DNA from: Aporrectodea caliginosa | Taxonomy: Eukaryota; Annelida; Clitellata; Crassiclitellata; Lumbricidae | Direction of reading: 5' to 3' | Assembly (NCBI GenBank): GCA_020284085.1 | Contig: JACEVL010000468.1 | Span: forward strand, 1,545,501-1,609,500 | DNA length: 64,000 nucleotides | Shown: one piece after another, positions 21,262 to 31,833 of the stretch | How positions within the stretch are numbered: the stretch's first letter is position 1 | How the letters are laid out: each line of letters begins with the position of its first letter | The notes under the pieces: generated by a model | Told to the model about the DNA's origin: nothing | Database searches by the model: none | What the model saw: only the letters and a program-made list of their open reading frames with translations | Translations under genes and position numbers: made by a program

Positions 21262-22492
21262 GTTAGAAGACAATCAAAACCATGTCTGCGTTTCATCTTT
21301 GTCTGAAGACAATCGTAACCATGACTACGTTTTCTCTTGATCTGAAGACAATCGTAACTATGTCTACGTTTAGTCTACTCTTTGTCTGAAGACAATCATA
21401 ACCATATCTACGTTTCCTCTGTTTGAAGACAATCGTAACCATGACTACGTTATCTCTTGGTCTGAAGACAATCGTAACCATGTCTACGTTTACTCTTTGT
21501 TTGAAGACAATCGTAGCCATGTCTACGTTTACTCTTTGTCTGAAGACAAGCGTAACCATGTCTACGTTTGCTCTTTGTCTGAAGACAATCGTAACCATGT
21601 CTACGTTTACTCTTTGTCTGAAGACAATCGTAACCATGACTACATTTTCTCTTGGTCTGAAGACAATCGTAACCATGTCTACGTTTGCTCTTTGTCTGAA
21701 GACAATCGTAACCATGACTACATTTTCTCTTGGTCTGAAGACAATCGTAACCATGTCTACGTTTACTCTTTGTCTGAAGACAATCGTAACCATATCTACG
21801 TTTACTCTTTGTCTGAAGACAATTGTAACTATGTCTACGTTTGCTCTTTGTCTGAAGACAATCGTAACTATGTCTACGTTTGCTCTTTGTCTGAAGACAA
21901 TCGTAACCATGTCTACGTTTACTCTTTGTCTGAAGACAATCGTAACCATGTCTACGTTTACTCTTTGTCTGAAGACAATCGTAACCATGTCTACGTTTTC
22001 TCTTTGTCTGAAGACAATCGTAACCATGTCTACGTTTTCTCTTTGTCTGAAGACAATCGTAACCATGTCTACGTTTGCTCTTTGTCTGAAGACAATCGTA
22101 ACCATATCTACGTTTACTCTTTGTCTGAAGACAATCGTAACTATGTCTACGTTAGCTCTTTGTCTGAAGACAATTGTAACTATGTCTACGTTTGCTCTTT
22201 GTCTGAAGACAATCGTAACTATGTCTACGTTTGCTCTTTGTCTAAAGACAATCGTAGCCATGTCTACGTACTTTACTCTTTGTCTGAAGACAAGCGTAAC
22301 CATATCTACGTTTACTCTTTGTCTGAAGACAATTGTAACTATGTCTACGTTTGCTCTTTGTCTGAAGACAATCGTAACTATGTCTACGTTTGCTCTTTGT
22401 CTAAAGACAATCGTAACCATGTCTACGTACTTTACTCTTTGTCTGAAGACAAGCGTAACCATATCTACGTTTACTCTTTGTTTGAAGACAAT
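21262..22492. repeat. 39-bp minisatellite, about 31 copies
   Basis: Units read GTCTGAAGACAATCGTAACC followed by ATGTCTACGTTTACTCTTT (39 bp). Variants alternate T/C, A/G and ATATC/ATGTC. The last part has a higher-order repeat: 22171-22329 and 22330-22488 are near-identical 159-bp blocks (four units plus TAC). Because 39 and 3 are multiples of three, long stop-free frames exist on both strands. Confidence 0.95.
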
Positions 22493-22994
22493 TTTCAGTT
22501 TGAGCCCGGAACCAACCCCCCTAAATAGGCCTACGCCCATGGCAATGGCTCTAACTTCTTTCAGGCAACAGTTTAAACAGTTTCTAAGAGAAAAACTTTA
22601 GGCGCAAAATTAATCGACAGTGGATGTTGCATAAAAATTCATACTAAGCGTTGCAAATGTTGAACTGCAAGTAGGCCTAACGTTTCACAAATATATCCAA
22701 ACTTTGTTTCAAAAGACTTTAAAAATTATTGGAGGAAGTCAGCTCAAAAACAGATGTAGACAAAGCGGTCTACAGGTTTTCTTACAGAGACAAAGACAAA
22801 ACAAAGACAAAGGCAAAATAGATACAAAGGCAAGACTGAGAACATACATGTACGGAACTTGTCTAAATAAACGTCATTGATCGTTTACCGAATAAAAGGC
22901 GCCGACCACGTATCAAGAACTTTCGACAATTAAGGAAGTTAAATTAAACGGCAATTTATTATTCTAATTAGACTCCGATTTTCCTATATTCCTG

Positions 22995-23620
22995 TTTTCC
23001 TGTATATATGTGTATATTTGTGGGTGCTTGTGCTCTGTCCTTATTCTTGTCTCGGTCTTTGACTTCCTGTGTCACGCTGTCGCTGACTGTATCTGGAAGT
23101 TTCTTATGTCTGAGTTTCTCTTGTCCACTTCAATTCAGCCTGTCTATTGTTTGTCTGTCTGTTTGTCTGTCTACATGGCTGTCTATTTATCTCTCTGTCT
23201 CTGCATCTAACTTTCTCTATCATCGCCTTCGTCTCTCTGTCTACAATATATCTCTCTCTGTCGGTATGTATGTTTTGCCTTTGTATCTTTTTCTGCTTCC
23301 TTCTCCGCCTCTGTTTCTGCCTCTCTCCTCTTCTTTGTCACAGTCCCTCTATTCATCAACATCGATTGCAGTCTTAGACTCAGCCTCAAACTGTCCCTCC
23401 ACCTTCTTCTATTCTACTTCCTCCTTCTATCCCTCTTCCATCCTGTCCTTCTTTGTCCCTCCCTTCATCGATCCCTCACTCTCTCATTCTCTGTCCCCAT
23501 TCCCTCCACGTTTCTTCCGTTCCTTCCTTCCTTCCATCGATCCCTCCCTCTCATTTCCCTCTCCCTTCACGTTGCTCTCTGCCCTCTCCTTCCACCAATC
23601 CCTCTCCTCCATTCCCCACC
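22995..23620 (+). repeat. Pyrimidine-rich low-complexity tract
   Basis: TCTG, TCTC and TCCC-rich for about 600 bp. The 219-codon frame (serine, leucine, proline) is a product of composition. Confidence 0.75.
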
Positions 23621-23880
23621 CTGACGGTAGCGGAGGAGGAGGATCAACAAGACTAGTGAGTCGTTAATCTTTTGGGGTCGACGTTTGACTTACGTTTGTT
23701 TAAACGATTCGTGGCTAATGACGCTGCCATGCCGCCGTCCGTTCAGCCGCCGTCGGCGGACGCGGGCGAGGCGTCGGCGACTGCGGCCGCCGCGGTCGGT
23801 CCCTGCAGCCGCGGGAGCCATAGTCCGACAGATTGGATCATTCTCCGGAGAAAGAAACGAAAATGAGATTAGGGACCAGT
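23621..23880. other. CpG-dense island between complementary low-complexity flanks
   Basis: About 260 bp with dense CG dinucleotides (CCGCCGTCGGCGGACGCGGG and GCGGCCGCCGCGGTCGG). Frames in several registers are open. One reads MPPSVQPPSADAG and ends in ILRRKKRK. It may be a promoter/CpG island or an unrecognised exon; no homology recognised. Confidence 0.4.
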
Positions 23881-24345
23881 CAGCCACACCCCAGTCCGAC
23901 ATCTAGAAAAAAGATGCAGTCACTACACATCGACGCCAACACATGCAAACACTCGTGAAAAACATAGAGATCTATCGGACAGATAGACAGAAATACAGAC
24001 ATTCGCACTGCAGACACATAGCAGACAGACAGACAGATAGCCAGACAGAGAAGACGCAAACACACACATAGACCCATAGACACACAGAGACAGACACAGA
24101 AGACAGACAGACAGACAGACAAGATAGACAGAGAGATATGAAGAGACAGAGAGAGACAGAGAGAGACAGACAGACAGAGACAGGGAGAGACAGACAGCTA
24201 TTTGGAAACACAGACAAAAACATGCAGATAAAATTAAAGAGAGACACAGAGAGAGAAGGAGAGAGACAGAGACAGAGAGACAGAGCGACAAGGGGACTAC
24301 TAGAGACAGACAGAGACAGCTATAAAGAGACAGAGACAAGAACAC
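23881..24345 (+). repeat. CAGA/GAGACA purine-rich low-complexity tract
   Basis: (CAGA)n and (GAGACA)n for over 400 bp, roughly the complement of the pyrimidine tract at 22995-23620. Confidence 0.8.
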
Positions 24346-24732
24346 CGAGTTGTGGGGGCCCAGATGCTGGTGTCGTCTGTCGTCTGAAAATGGGGTCCTC
24401 CTATTAATTTCAGAGTGTCCCTGCGGTCATCCCAGCCAGAGTGGACAGACAATGCGAGATTTCCTTTCCAACGCGCCCCTTAAAGACCTCAGCTCTAGTA
24501 TGAGTGCACTTCCCGTACATTCAATTGTAAGATCAGGAGGCATGGAAGAAAACTGGCCACATGCCTTTCGTATGCTGAGACTAAGAAAGTGAAGTTGTCA
24601 ACGGACTAGTAGCAGTTATCATTGTTCAACGACATCTTGCGGCTTCAAGAGACGTTGACTTCGACCTTACCTTACCGCGCAAGGTGTAAAAGAGATTCAA
24701 GGGGATGTGTTTGAATGTATGTACTATGTAGG

Positions 24733-24885
24733 CCCCTATCATGTATGTATGTATGGATGCATGTATGTATGCATGTATGTATGTATGGATGTAAGTATGT
24801 ATGCATTCATGCATGCATGCATGTATGTACTTGTACGTATGTATGTTTGTATGTATGTATGTATGTATGTATTTATTTATTTATA
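24733..24885 (+). repeat. (GTAT)n microsatellite
   Basis: Interrupted GTAT/GCAT repeat. Confidence 0.9.
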
Positions 24886-24904
24886 GATTGTATGCATCTC
24901 TAGT

Positions 24905-25000
24905 TTCTGTTTAACGACCCTGTCATAACGAAGACGATTCGCGTTGCCCTCCTCCTTTACCCAGGCTTGGGACTGGCGCCATCGGATTGCTTGCATACAT
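24905..25000 (+). mobile_element. Dispersed repeat shared with 56870-56965
   Basis: TGTTTAACGACCCTGTCATA, then CAGGCTTGGGACTGGCGCCA. It matches 56876-56955 (TGTTTAACGACACTGTTTCA, CAGGCTTGGGACTGGCGCTA). SINE-like. Confidence 0.6.
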
Positions 25001-25204
25001 AAGGAACATCTTCTACTCATTTAATTCAAGAGTTTAACATCTTACTGTGGCGACAAAGACCATTGACGAAAATGTATAATAATTAATTAATTATATTGGA
25101 ATTGCAAAGCTAGGCTATGCTTGATAAATGTTTCCACTGTTGAAGACTACTGATTCAATGTTTCCTCTGCTTTCTGTTCTATTCATATGCAACTTGATAG
25201 ACTT

Positions 25205-25425
25205 TAAAAAGGTGTGTAAACGACACCCACCTTAACAGCTACTCTGACTCTCTGAACCGGCAACCCAACTCGGACCTTTGTTTGACCTGGGATTATTATT
25301 ACTGAACTACCCTTTGGACAACCCATATGACTCGACGCAGCGCTAGTGAATAAGCTGGTGCCATGCGCTTGGCTTTTGAGTGGCGCTTTAGAAGTTTTAA
25401 GTTTACAATTACGATTACGACTGTT
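25205..25425 (+). mobile_element. GATTAC-type SINE copy
   Basis: GACGCAGCGCTAGTGAATAA, GCTGGTGCCATGCGCTTGGC, GTGGCGCTTTAGAAG and TTACAATTACGATTACG: a well preserved 3' half with the hexamer tail. Confidence 0.75.
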
Positions 25426-26100
25426 TCTTCTAGTGGTAGCCTAAAACTATTCATCCCTGTCTCAGTGTCTCATTCACCGTTCATCAAGCAACACGATTAT
25501 TCTTCTTCAACCTGAGGCAGACAGATATATGCAGACAGGAAGACAGTTCCCCGTCGGAGAACTTCCTTAGCGCCGGTGCTCAAGGCATTATTAGTCGATG
25601 GTCGCTTCCACGAAAATTTGATGTGCTTGCCAAACATTCCAGGATAAGTCCGGTCAAAAGGGATACTGGAGAACACACAGGAACAGCCAACGGAGGAAAC
25701 GAATCCAGAAGACGATGGAAAGATGATTAATTATTTAACTATTTAAAAAAATAGATGCGTCGAACGCTGTCCATAGTATAAAGGTATGACTGAAAAACTC
25801 GCCAGTCTGATGTGTAGGCCTAAAGGACTAATATCATATGTGAGTGGTCGCTATATAAAATGAAATTTTAAGAGCAGTTAATGCCGCTAAGAAAGTGCGA
25901 GAGGTCACGTGTCAGGGCGTTGAATTTAGTTGAAGTCGTTAGATTTTGGTGTCATCGATTGACGACGCCTTCTGTGCACACAAATACAGTAAAACTGTCA
26001 GATGAAACCATATCCAGCTATGTATGTAGAGTAGTACATTGGTAAGAGCCACTTTCTGAAGAACGCTCTGTCTAGGTTTCAATTTTCAACTGCTTACACT
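25426..26100. other. Intergenic, nothing recognised
   Basis: No gene or clear repeat family seen. Confidence 0.4.
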
Positions 26101-26103
26101 TCA

Positions 26104-26160
26104 AACACACACACACACATGCACACACACACACACACACCCACATGCACGCACACCTAC
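26104..26160 (+). repeat. (CA)n microsatellite
   Basis: ACACACAC runs, interrupted by TGCA and CCCA. Confidence 0.85.
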
Positions 26161-26239
26161 ATGAACGAACACCAATACACAAACACTCAAACATACAACT
26201 GTGTGTACATAGGGCTCGTATATAATATGCGTATGATTC

Positions 26240-26570
26240 GTCGTGTTATACACCGGTGCGCAGGTTTTGTTTCTCTTTCAGCCTCCTCCCATCGACCACT
26301 ATGCTCATCAAACAAGCCTGAGATTCTAGTTCCTCATACTAGAACAGCTATGGCTCAGAACCGGCCCTTTACCTCAATTGGTTCCTCTCTTTGGAATGCG
26401 CTGTCTCCATCTATACTCGCTCTTTAAATACTGGCTATATTAACCTCTCTTCCACCTTTGCTTTTCTTAAAACCTTTTGCTTCTCTTGTGGCCTTGCGCA
26501 CTAGGAGCGCCTCTGAATGGTTCACCCTATGAGAGGCGCTTTATAAATTTTTGAATACAACAACAAAGAA
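26240..26570 (+). mobile_element. LINE 3' fragment
   Basis: Translation gives EILVPHTRTAMAQNRPFTSI, then GSSLWNALSPSI, the ORF2 C-terminal motif. A 3' UTR follows that ends GAGAGGCGCTTTATAAATTT then GAATACAAC. 5'-truncated. Confidence 0.8.
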
Positions 26571-26678
26571 GATAGTTTTAAATTGCCGTTGCTGGCTGCT
26601 TAACCAACATTAAAGGAACCTTAAACTTTACGTAGACCTTTTACAGAGGTCCTCATAAAAATTCTGCCATCCAGCGGC

Positions 26679-27038
26679 CAGTGCTTCCCAAACTTTTCAT
26701 AGTCACGGACCGACAGGAATTAACTTTCAGTGTCACGGACCGGCAGACATTTTTCCACTGCAGGAGGACCGGTGCCAAAATTATTAATTCTTTATCTGTT
26801 TCGTTTTTGATCACTTTAATTCCTCACAAGTTGATTTCAATGCATGTTTAGCCAATTATATGACTATGTTGCCCTTTAAATGCTATCCTAATAAGTGTTT
26901 TTATGACTTTTAAAAATAAAATAGCCATTTCTTGATTTCGGAGACAATTTGACCAGTTTCTTGACTCACTTTGCGGACCGGCAACTGAGGGCTCGCGGAC
27001 CGGCACCGGTCCGCGGACCACCACTTTGGGAAGCACTG
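26679..27038. mobile_element. hAT-like MITE, CAGTGCTTCCCAAA termini
   Basis: A 360-bp element with inverted ends CAGTGCTTCCCAAA and TTTGGGAAGCACTG. The interior repeats CACGGACCGGCA and has a GGTCCGCGGACC palindrome near the right end. CAGTGNTTCCCAAAC termini are typical of Charlie-like hAT. No clear 8-bp duplication. Confidence 0.8.
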
Positions 27039-27098
27039 AATTCTAGCCTATTATATATCCCACGAAGACCAGGTTTCAAAGAGGAGATAGCGTTGGCA

Positions 27099-29283
27099 TT
27101 AACACTAGAAGGACGGCTCTTTTCTACCACCTAAAAGGACGGAATGGGTCATTTTGACCCATACAGTTTCATTGATAGAAATCATGTATTTTAAGGATAA
27201 TTCTTCTGCAGCGGAAAATTCCGCCCCAGAAGTAATATTTTTGATATAATTCCGTGACAGAAGACCTTTGCGCATGCGCAACCTTCGGCGCATGCGCACT
27301 GTCCAAACTGCGTTACTTCTATCAATTGGCGTAGTGAGGGTCGGTTATGGTGAGATTAGGCGTTGAGGGTCGGTTAGGGTCAGTCTTAGTCGTCATTAGA
27401 TAAAATGCTAAACACCTTCCGCCGCAGAAGTAATTTCTTCATGCGCTGCGTGGCGGAAAAAGGACGGAATGAGTCATTTTTGACCCATACAGTTTCATTG
27501 ATAGAAAACATGTATTTTTAAGGATAATTCTTCTGCAGCGGAAAATTCCGCCCCAGAAGTAATATTTTTGATATAATTCCGTGACAGAAGACCTTTGCGC
27601 ATGCGCAACCTTCGGCGCATGCGCACTGTCCAAACTGCGTTACTTCTATCAATTGGCGTAGTGAGGGTCGGTTATGGTGAGATTAGGCGTTGTGAGGGTC
27701 GGTTAGGGTCAGTATTAGTCGTCATTAGATAAAATGCTAAACACCTTCCGCCGCAGAAGTAATTTCTTCATGCGCTGCGTGGCGGAAAAAGGACGGAATG
27801 AGTCATTTTTGACCCATACAGTTTCATTGATAGAAAACATGTATTTTTTAAGGATAATTCTTCTGCAGCGGAAAATTCCGCCCCAGAAGTAATATTTTTT
27901 ATATAATTCCGTGACAGAAGACCTTTGCGCATGCGCAACCTTCGGCGCATGCGCACTGTCCAAACTGCGTTACTTCTATCAATTGGCGTAGTGAGGGTCG
28001 GTTATGGTGAGATTAGGCGTTGAGGGTCGGTTAGGGTCAGTCTTAGTCGTCATTAGATAAAATGCTAAACACCTTCCGCCGCAGAAGTAATTTCTTCATG
28101 CGCTGCGTGGCGGAAAAAGGACGGAATGAGTCATTTTTGACCCATACAGTTTCATTGATAGAAAACATGTATTTTTAAGGATAATTCTTCTGCAGCGGAA
28201 AATTCCGCCCCAGAAGTAATATTTTTGATATAATTCCGTGACAGAAGACCTTTGCGCATGCGCAACCTTCGGCGCATGCGCACTGTCCAAACTGCGTTAC
28301 TTCTATCAATTGGCGTAGTGAGGGTCGGTTATGGTGAGATTAGGCGTTGTGAGGGTCGGTTAGGGTCAGTATTAGTCGTCATTAGATAAAATGCTAAACA
28401 CCTTCCGCCGCAGAAGTAATTTCTTCATGCGCTGCGTGGCGGAAAAAGGACGGAATGAGTCATTTTTGACCCATACAGTTTCATTGATAGAAAACATGTA
28501 TTTTTAAGGATAATTCTTCTGCAGCGGAAAATTCCGCCCCAGAAGTAATATTTTTGATATAATTCCGTGACAGAAGACCTTTGCGCATGCGCAACCTTCG
28601 GCGCATGCGCACTGTCCAAACTGCGTTACTTCTATCAATTGGCGTAGTGAGGGTCGGTTATGGTGAGATTAGGCGTTGTGAGGGTCGGTTAGGGTCAGTA
28701 TTAGTCGTCATTAGATAAAATGCTAAACACCTTCCGCCGCAGAAGTAATTTCTTCATGCGCTGCGTGGCGGAATATTCCGGTATCTGAGACAGAGGCATC
28801 ACTATCATTGTCTCACCGATTTCTTGAATCAAACGAAGGGCTTGGTTTGCGGTATGCATATAATCGTAGGCCTACATGACAACTCATTTTAGCGCAGGTA
28901 TTGATAACCCTCAGATATAGCTGTTTTATATCAATTGTGTTTGAAACAATAAACAAAACTGTTTACAAATGGCGGGAAGAACGTGAGTTTTGCAATGCCG
29001 TCATAAATAAGTAAGGTTTATATAAGATAAACACTAGAAAAATAGGCATTTGCAGTAATAGTTTCATGGGTCAAAAATTACCCCATTCCGTCCTACTAGG
29101 TATTCGCTGTTCTAACTCCTATACCTGACCAGCTATTAATAAGATTTTTCTTCTATGCCTTTGCGACCACAATGCCATAGATATCATAAAATATTTTCCT
29201 TTAATGTTTACTGGGTGCTACATGGCACGCTCGCAAAGTGCGCTATGGGTCAAAAATGACCCATGCCGTCCTTCTAGTGTTAA
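27099..29283. mobile_element. piggyBac-like non-autonomous element with TTAA ends
   Basis: Both ends are TTAA followed by a perfect 14-bp inverted repeat CACTAGAAGGACGG (27103-27116; complement 29266-29279). TTAA target duplication plus a short TIR, with subterminal GGGTCATTTTTGACCC-type palindromes, is characteristic of the piggyBac superfamily. The 2185 bp hold no transposase. Most of the interior is a five-copy tandem array. A second, inner pair of inverted ends (27131-27165 and 29063-29103, AGGACGGAATGGG) resembles the outer ends. Confidence 0.88.
27137..28772 (+). repeat. Five ~328-bp tandem units inside the piggyBac-like element
   Basis: Units start at GGACGGAATG: 27137, 27462, 27791, 28119 and 28448, with spacing 325, 329, 328 and 329. 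Each contains a TIR-like start with TCATTTTTGACCCAT, then TTGCGCATGCGCAA and GGCGCATGCGCAC about 5 bp apart, then a TTAGGG-like stretch (GAGGGTCGGTTAGGGTCA). The copies are almost identical, indicating recent expansion or homogenisation. The minus-strand 64-codon frames in each unit have no known motif. Confidence 0.95.
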
Positions 29284-29479
29284 GATAAATCGTTGACATA
29301 ATTAAGAAGATATTAAATTTTGTCTTTGATGTGGAGCTCCTTCATTTCGTGATCAGTGATTACCTGCGGGTACTGCCATGGGTCTGCTTACTAGGGTTAC
29401 AGTAGAAATATTATGTAGGTATAAAATCAAATGCTTCGCAGTCTGCTTGACGTCGTGCAGTAGGCTATATAATTATATA

Positions 29480-29702
29480 TTCCGCATGCTAACCGTATGT
29501 GTATACTTATATGTATGTCTTCCGTATTATGATTGTGTGCGCACATGTATAGGCCTATGTATGTAAGTATGTTATGTATGTACGCATAATTATGTGTGTA
29601 TGTATGTAATATGCATGTACATAGGTAAGTATAAATCTTTGTATGTATGTATGTATGTATGTGTGTGATGTGTATGTGTGTGTGTGGCCGGGTTGGGTGG
29701 GT
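29480..29702 (+). repeat. GTAT/GTGT low-complexity tract
   Basis: Interrupted GTAT and TGTG repeats leading into the GGAT array. Confidence 0.8.
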
Positions 29703-29898
29703 GGATGGATGGATGGATGGATGGATGGATGGATGGATGGATGGATGGATGGATGGATGGATGGATGGATGGATGGATGGATGGATGGATGGATGGATGG
29801 ATGGATGGATGGATGGATGGATGGATGGATGGATGGATGGATGGATGGATGGATGGATGGATGGATGGATGGATGGATGGATGGATGGATGGATGGAT
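29703..29898 (+). repeat. (GGAT)49 microsatellite
   Basis: An uninterrupted run of 49 GGAT units (196 bp). Long frames on both strands here (poly-WMDG, poly-PSIH) are trivial. Confidence 0.97.
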
Positions 29899-30394
29899 GT
29901 TTGCACATAATTATGTAGGTATACGCATGCCTGCCTGCACAAAATTATGTATTTTGTGTGTGTGTTTGCGTGTGTTAGTGTGTATGTGTGTGTTTGTGTT
30001 GGTTTGTCTGCATGTGTAGGCCTATTTATGATATACGAAAACGTCCACGAACGTTTCCTAAAGTCCACGATGTGATGTTCTACAGAATCACAAACTCCTT
30101 TGAGAATAGTAACTCGGGAGCAAAGATGCACCTTTAGTTGCGTGCTCTGAAAAACCTTTAGACTAGGCTAACTAAAACAATGAAAGTCTGAATCCATTTT
30201 CGGTTGGCTGAAGAAAATATTAACAATAACTTAATTTTCGATTTTGCAATTCGTTCGTCGAAAGTCATTAAGTTCAGAGGTTACGTTTAGATATATATAC
30301 AAGGGCACAATGCCAAGTATGTACAGACGTTTAGATATCATGCGCCAACGACAAATGTTTTAGCGCTTCGAAACATATAAAGGTTCTCATTGGG

Positions 30395-30855
30395 ATCATA
30401 TCGAATCTCCACCACTTTTGCTGGGAAAACGGAAGAACTTTCACTTCCCCAAATGTTTCGACTTATCCCGCTGAAGATAACTTTTCGCTTCGGACTATTG
30501 CACTTATTCCGCCAAGCACTTGTTCTGCAGATTAAATTATTCCCAGTGAAGATACATTTTCTTCATATTTTCCCTTCGGACTATTGCACTTATTTCATCA
30601 TAGGCTACACATATTATTTCCCAAAGAAGATACATTTTCTAAATAATTTTCGCCGCGAAATATTGTACTTTCCGTACACTTGATCTGCAGCAAGGCTATA
30701 TTCCCATTGAAGATACGTTTTCTTCAAAAGTATCTTTACGAGCTAGCTATTGGACCTTCCGTCACTTGTTCTGCAGACTATATCCCACTGAAGATACATT
30801 TCTTCACAAGTTTCGCTTTTGACCACAATGCATCTTCCCACTTTGGTGGGAAACG
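30395..30855 (+). repeat. Degenerate ~78-bp tandem repeat 3' of noggin
   Basis: About six diverged units. Each has GAAGATACATTTTCTTCA followed by a CGGACTATTGCACTT-like part, CACTTGTTCTGCAG and TATTCCC. GAAGATA phases occur near 30472, 30548, 30625, 30710 and 30790. It ends about 100 bp beyond the noggin stop, so it may lie in the noggin 3' UTR (antisense to the plus strand). Confidence 0.75.
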
Positions 30856-30957
30856 AAAACGCACCCTGTTTAAGCGCATCGGGTGTTCAGCATGAGTATA
30901 ATTATTGCTTCGAGGCAAGAAAGGACTACGTGTGTTGGTCAGTGAGGAGTCAGCCGA

Positions 30958-31833
30958 TCAACAGGAGCACTTGCAGGTCGTGATGACAGGGTACTTGATC
31001 GGAATCCACTGGCACTGTCCGCGCGACTGGCAGTGCCACCAGAGCACCGTCTTCGACGTCGACCTCTGCGGCTTGCAGGCCATTCCCGGCGGGAAGGAAC
31101 AGGACCTCACGCCCTTCTCGTTTCCGGAACAGTCGCCCTGTCGGATCCAGCGCGGCCAGAACCTCTGGCCGAGGTCAATCCACTTGTAGTGGACAGGGCA
31201 GTAGGTGAAAGCGGCCAAGTAGTTCTGCAACAGTCGGCGCTTCTTCTTGCTCTTGATCTGGACGAGCTTCGATCGTTGTCCAGGGAATTTGAATCCGCCG
31301 AGACGGATGGATTTGGCCATGGCTATGATGACGGCGTTGTCATAGACGTAGGACCCGTTCGGGTGTCGATAGCTCTCGCTCGGACGCTTGACGGACATGA
31401 AGGAGGCATCGAAGTCGCTGCCGATCATCGCCGTAAGAACCCGAGTATCGCGGTCGGCCTTCGTCGGAAGCGAGTCCTTGCTGTTGAAGGGCGGAAGTGG
31501 GAGAACGGGGAGGTTGTCGGACGGAGAGGGTCGCATCGACGACGAACCGAACCCTGCCTTGCTCTGACGTGCTCCGCCAGATGTGGACCTCGCGCCATCA
31601 ACCACGTTCGAGGAATCCGACTTCAACAACATGTGTGGCGGTAGGATAGCCGCCGACTGCACCGGTGACGACAGCGACATCATCATAACGACTAAGGTCG
31701 TCGTTGTGATGAGTAGGAATCGTCGCAGTTCGGATGACGTCGTTGTCGAGCGATGACTTTTAGCCGGAAGTTGGCGACAGGAAGTGACGTAGGCGCTGAA
31801 GGCAATTGTCGCCATATTGCGTCTTACGATCAT
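30958..31833 (-). CDS. NOG: Noggin (secreted BMP antagonist), single exon
   Basis: Extracellular antagonist that binds BMP ligands and blocks receptor contact. The 291-codon frame has an in-frame TAG four codons upstream of its first ATG, so it is complete. The ATG at 31815 (codon 7) has a better context (A at -3, G at +4) and may be the true start. A hydrophobic stretch at residues 39-52 followed by SSPVQSA looks like a signal peptide with a long N-region. RPSPSDNLPVLPL (101-113) matches the noggin N-terminal clip, and MIGSDFDASFM (136-146) the following conserved segment. A basic stretch KSKKKRR (194-200) sits where vertebrate noggin binds heparan sulfate. The C-terminal domain has nine cysteines (212, 235, 245, 253, 268, 274, 287, 289, 291) with LGQRFWPRW, WIPIKYPVI and terminal CKCSC. 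One N-glycosylation site (NGS, 159). Lack of introns agrees with vertebrate noggin. Confidence 0.95.
   Translation of the reverse strand: MIVRRNMATIAFSAYVTSCRQLPAKSHRSTTTSSELRRFLLITTTTLVVMMMSLSSPVQSAAILPPHMLLKSDSSNVVDGARSTSGGARQSKAGFGSSSMRPSPSDNLPVLPLPPFNSKDSLPTKADRDTRVLTAMIGSDFDASFMSVKRPSESYRHPNGSYVYDNAVIIAMAKSIRLGGFKFPGQRSKLVQIKSKKKRRLLQNYLAAFTYCPVHYKWIDLGQRFWPRWIRQGDCSGNEKGVRSCSFPPGMACKPQRSTSKTVLWWHCQSRGQCQWIPIKYPVITTCKCSC

Noticed and set aside
21262..22492. CRISPR-like array
   Set aside because: Repeats are directly contiguous with no spacers, and the DNA is eukaryotic.
21293..22601. Three long open frames (343-415 codons) over the 39-bp repeat
   Set aside because: They follow from a unit length divisible by three without stops. 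There is no start context, domain or codon signal, and opposite strands are equally open.
27105..28619. Repeated 62-82-codon minus frames in the piggyBac-like array
   Set aside because: No start context or domain. The frame is present in each unit only because the DNA is repeated.
29427..30131. 234-codon minus frame and plus frames over GGAT repeats
   Set aside because: Poly-PSIH and poly-WMDG come from the microsatellite alone.
31033..31644. 203-codon plus-strand frame
   Set aside because: Antisense shadow of noggin; the minus strand has clear homology.
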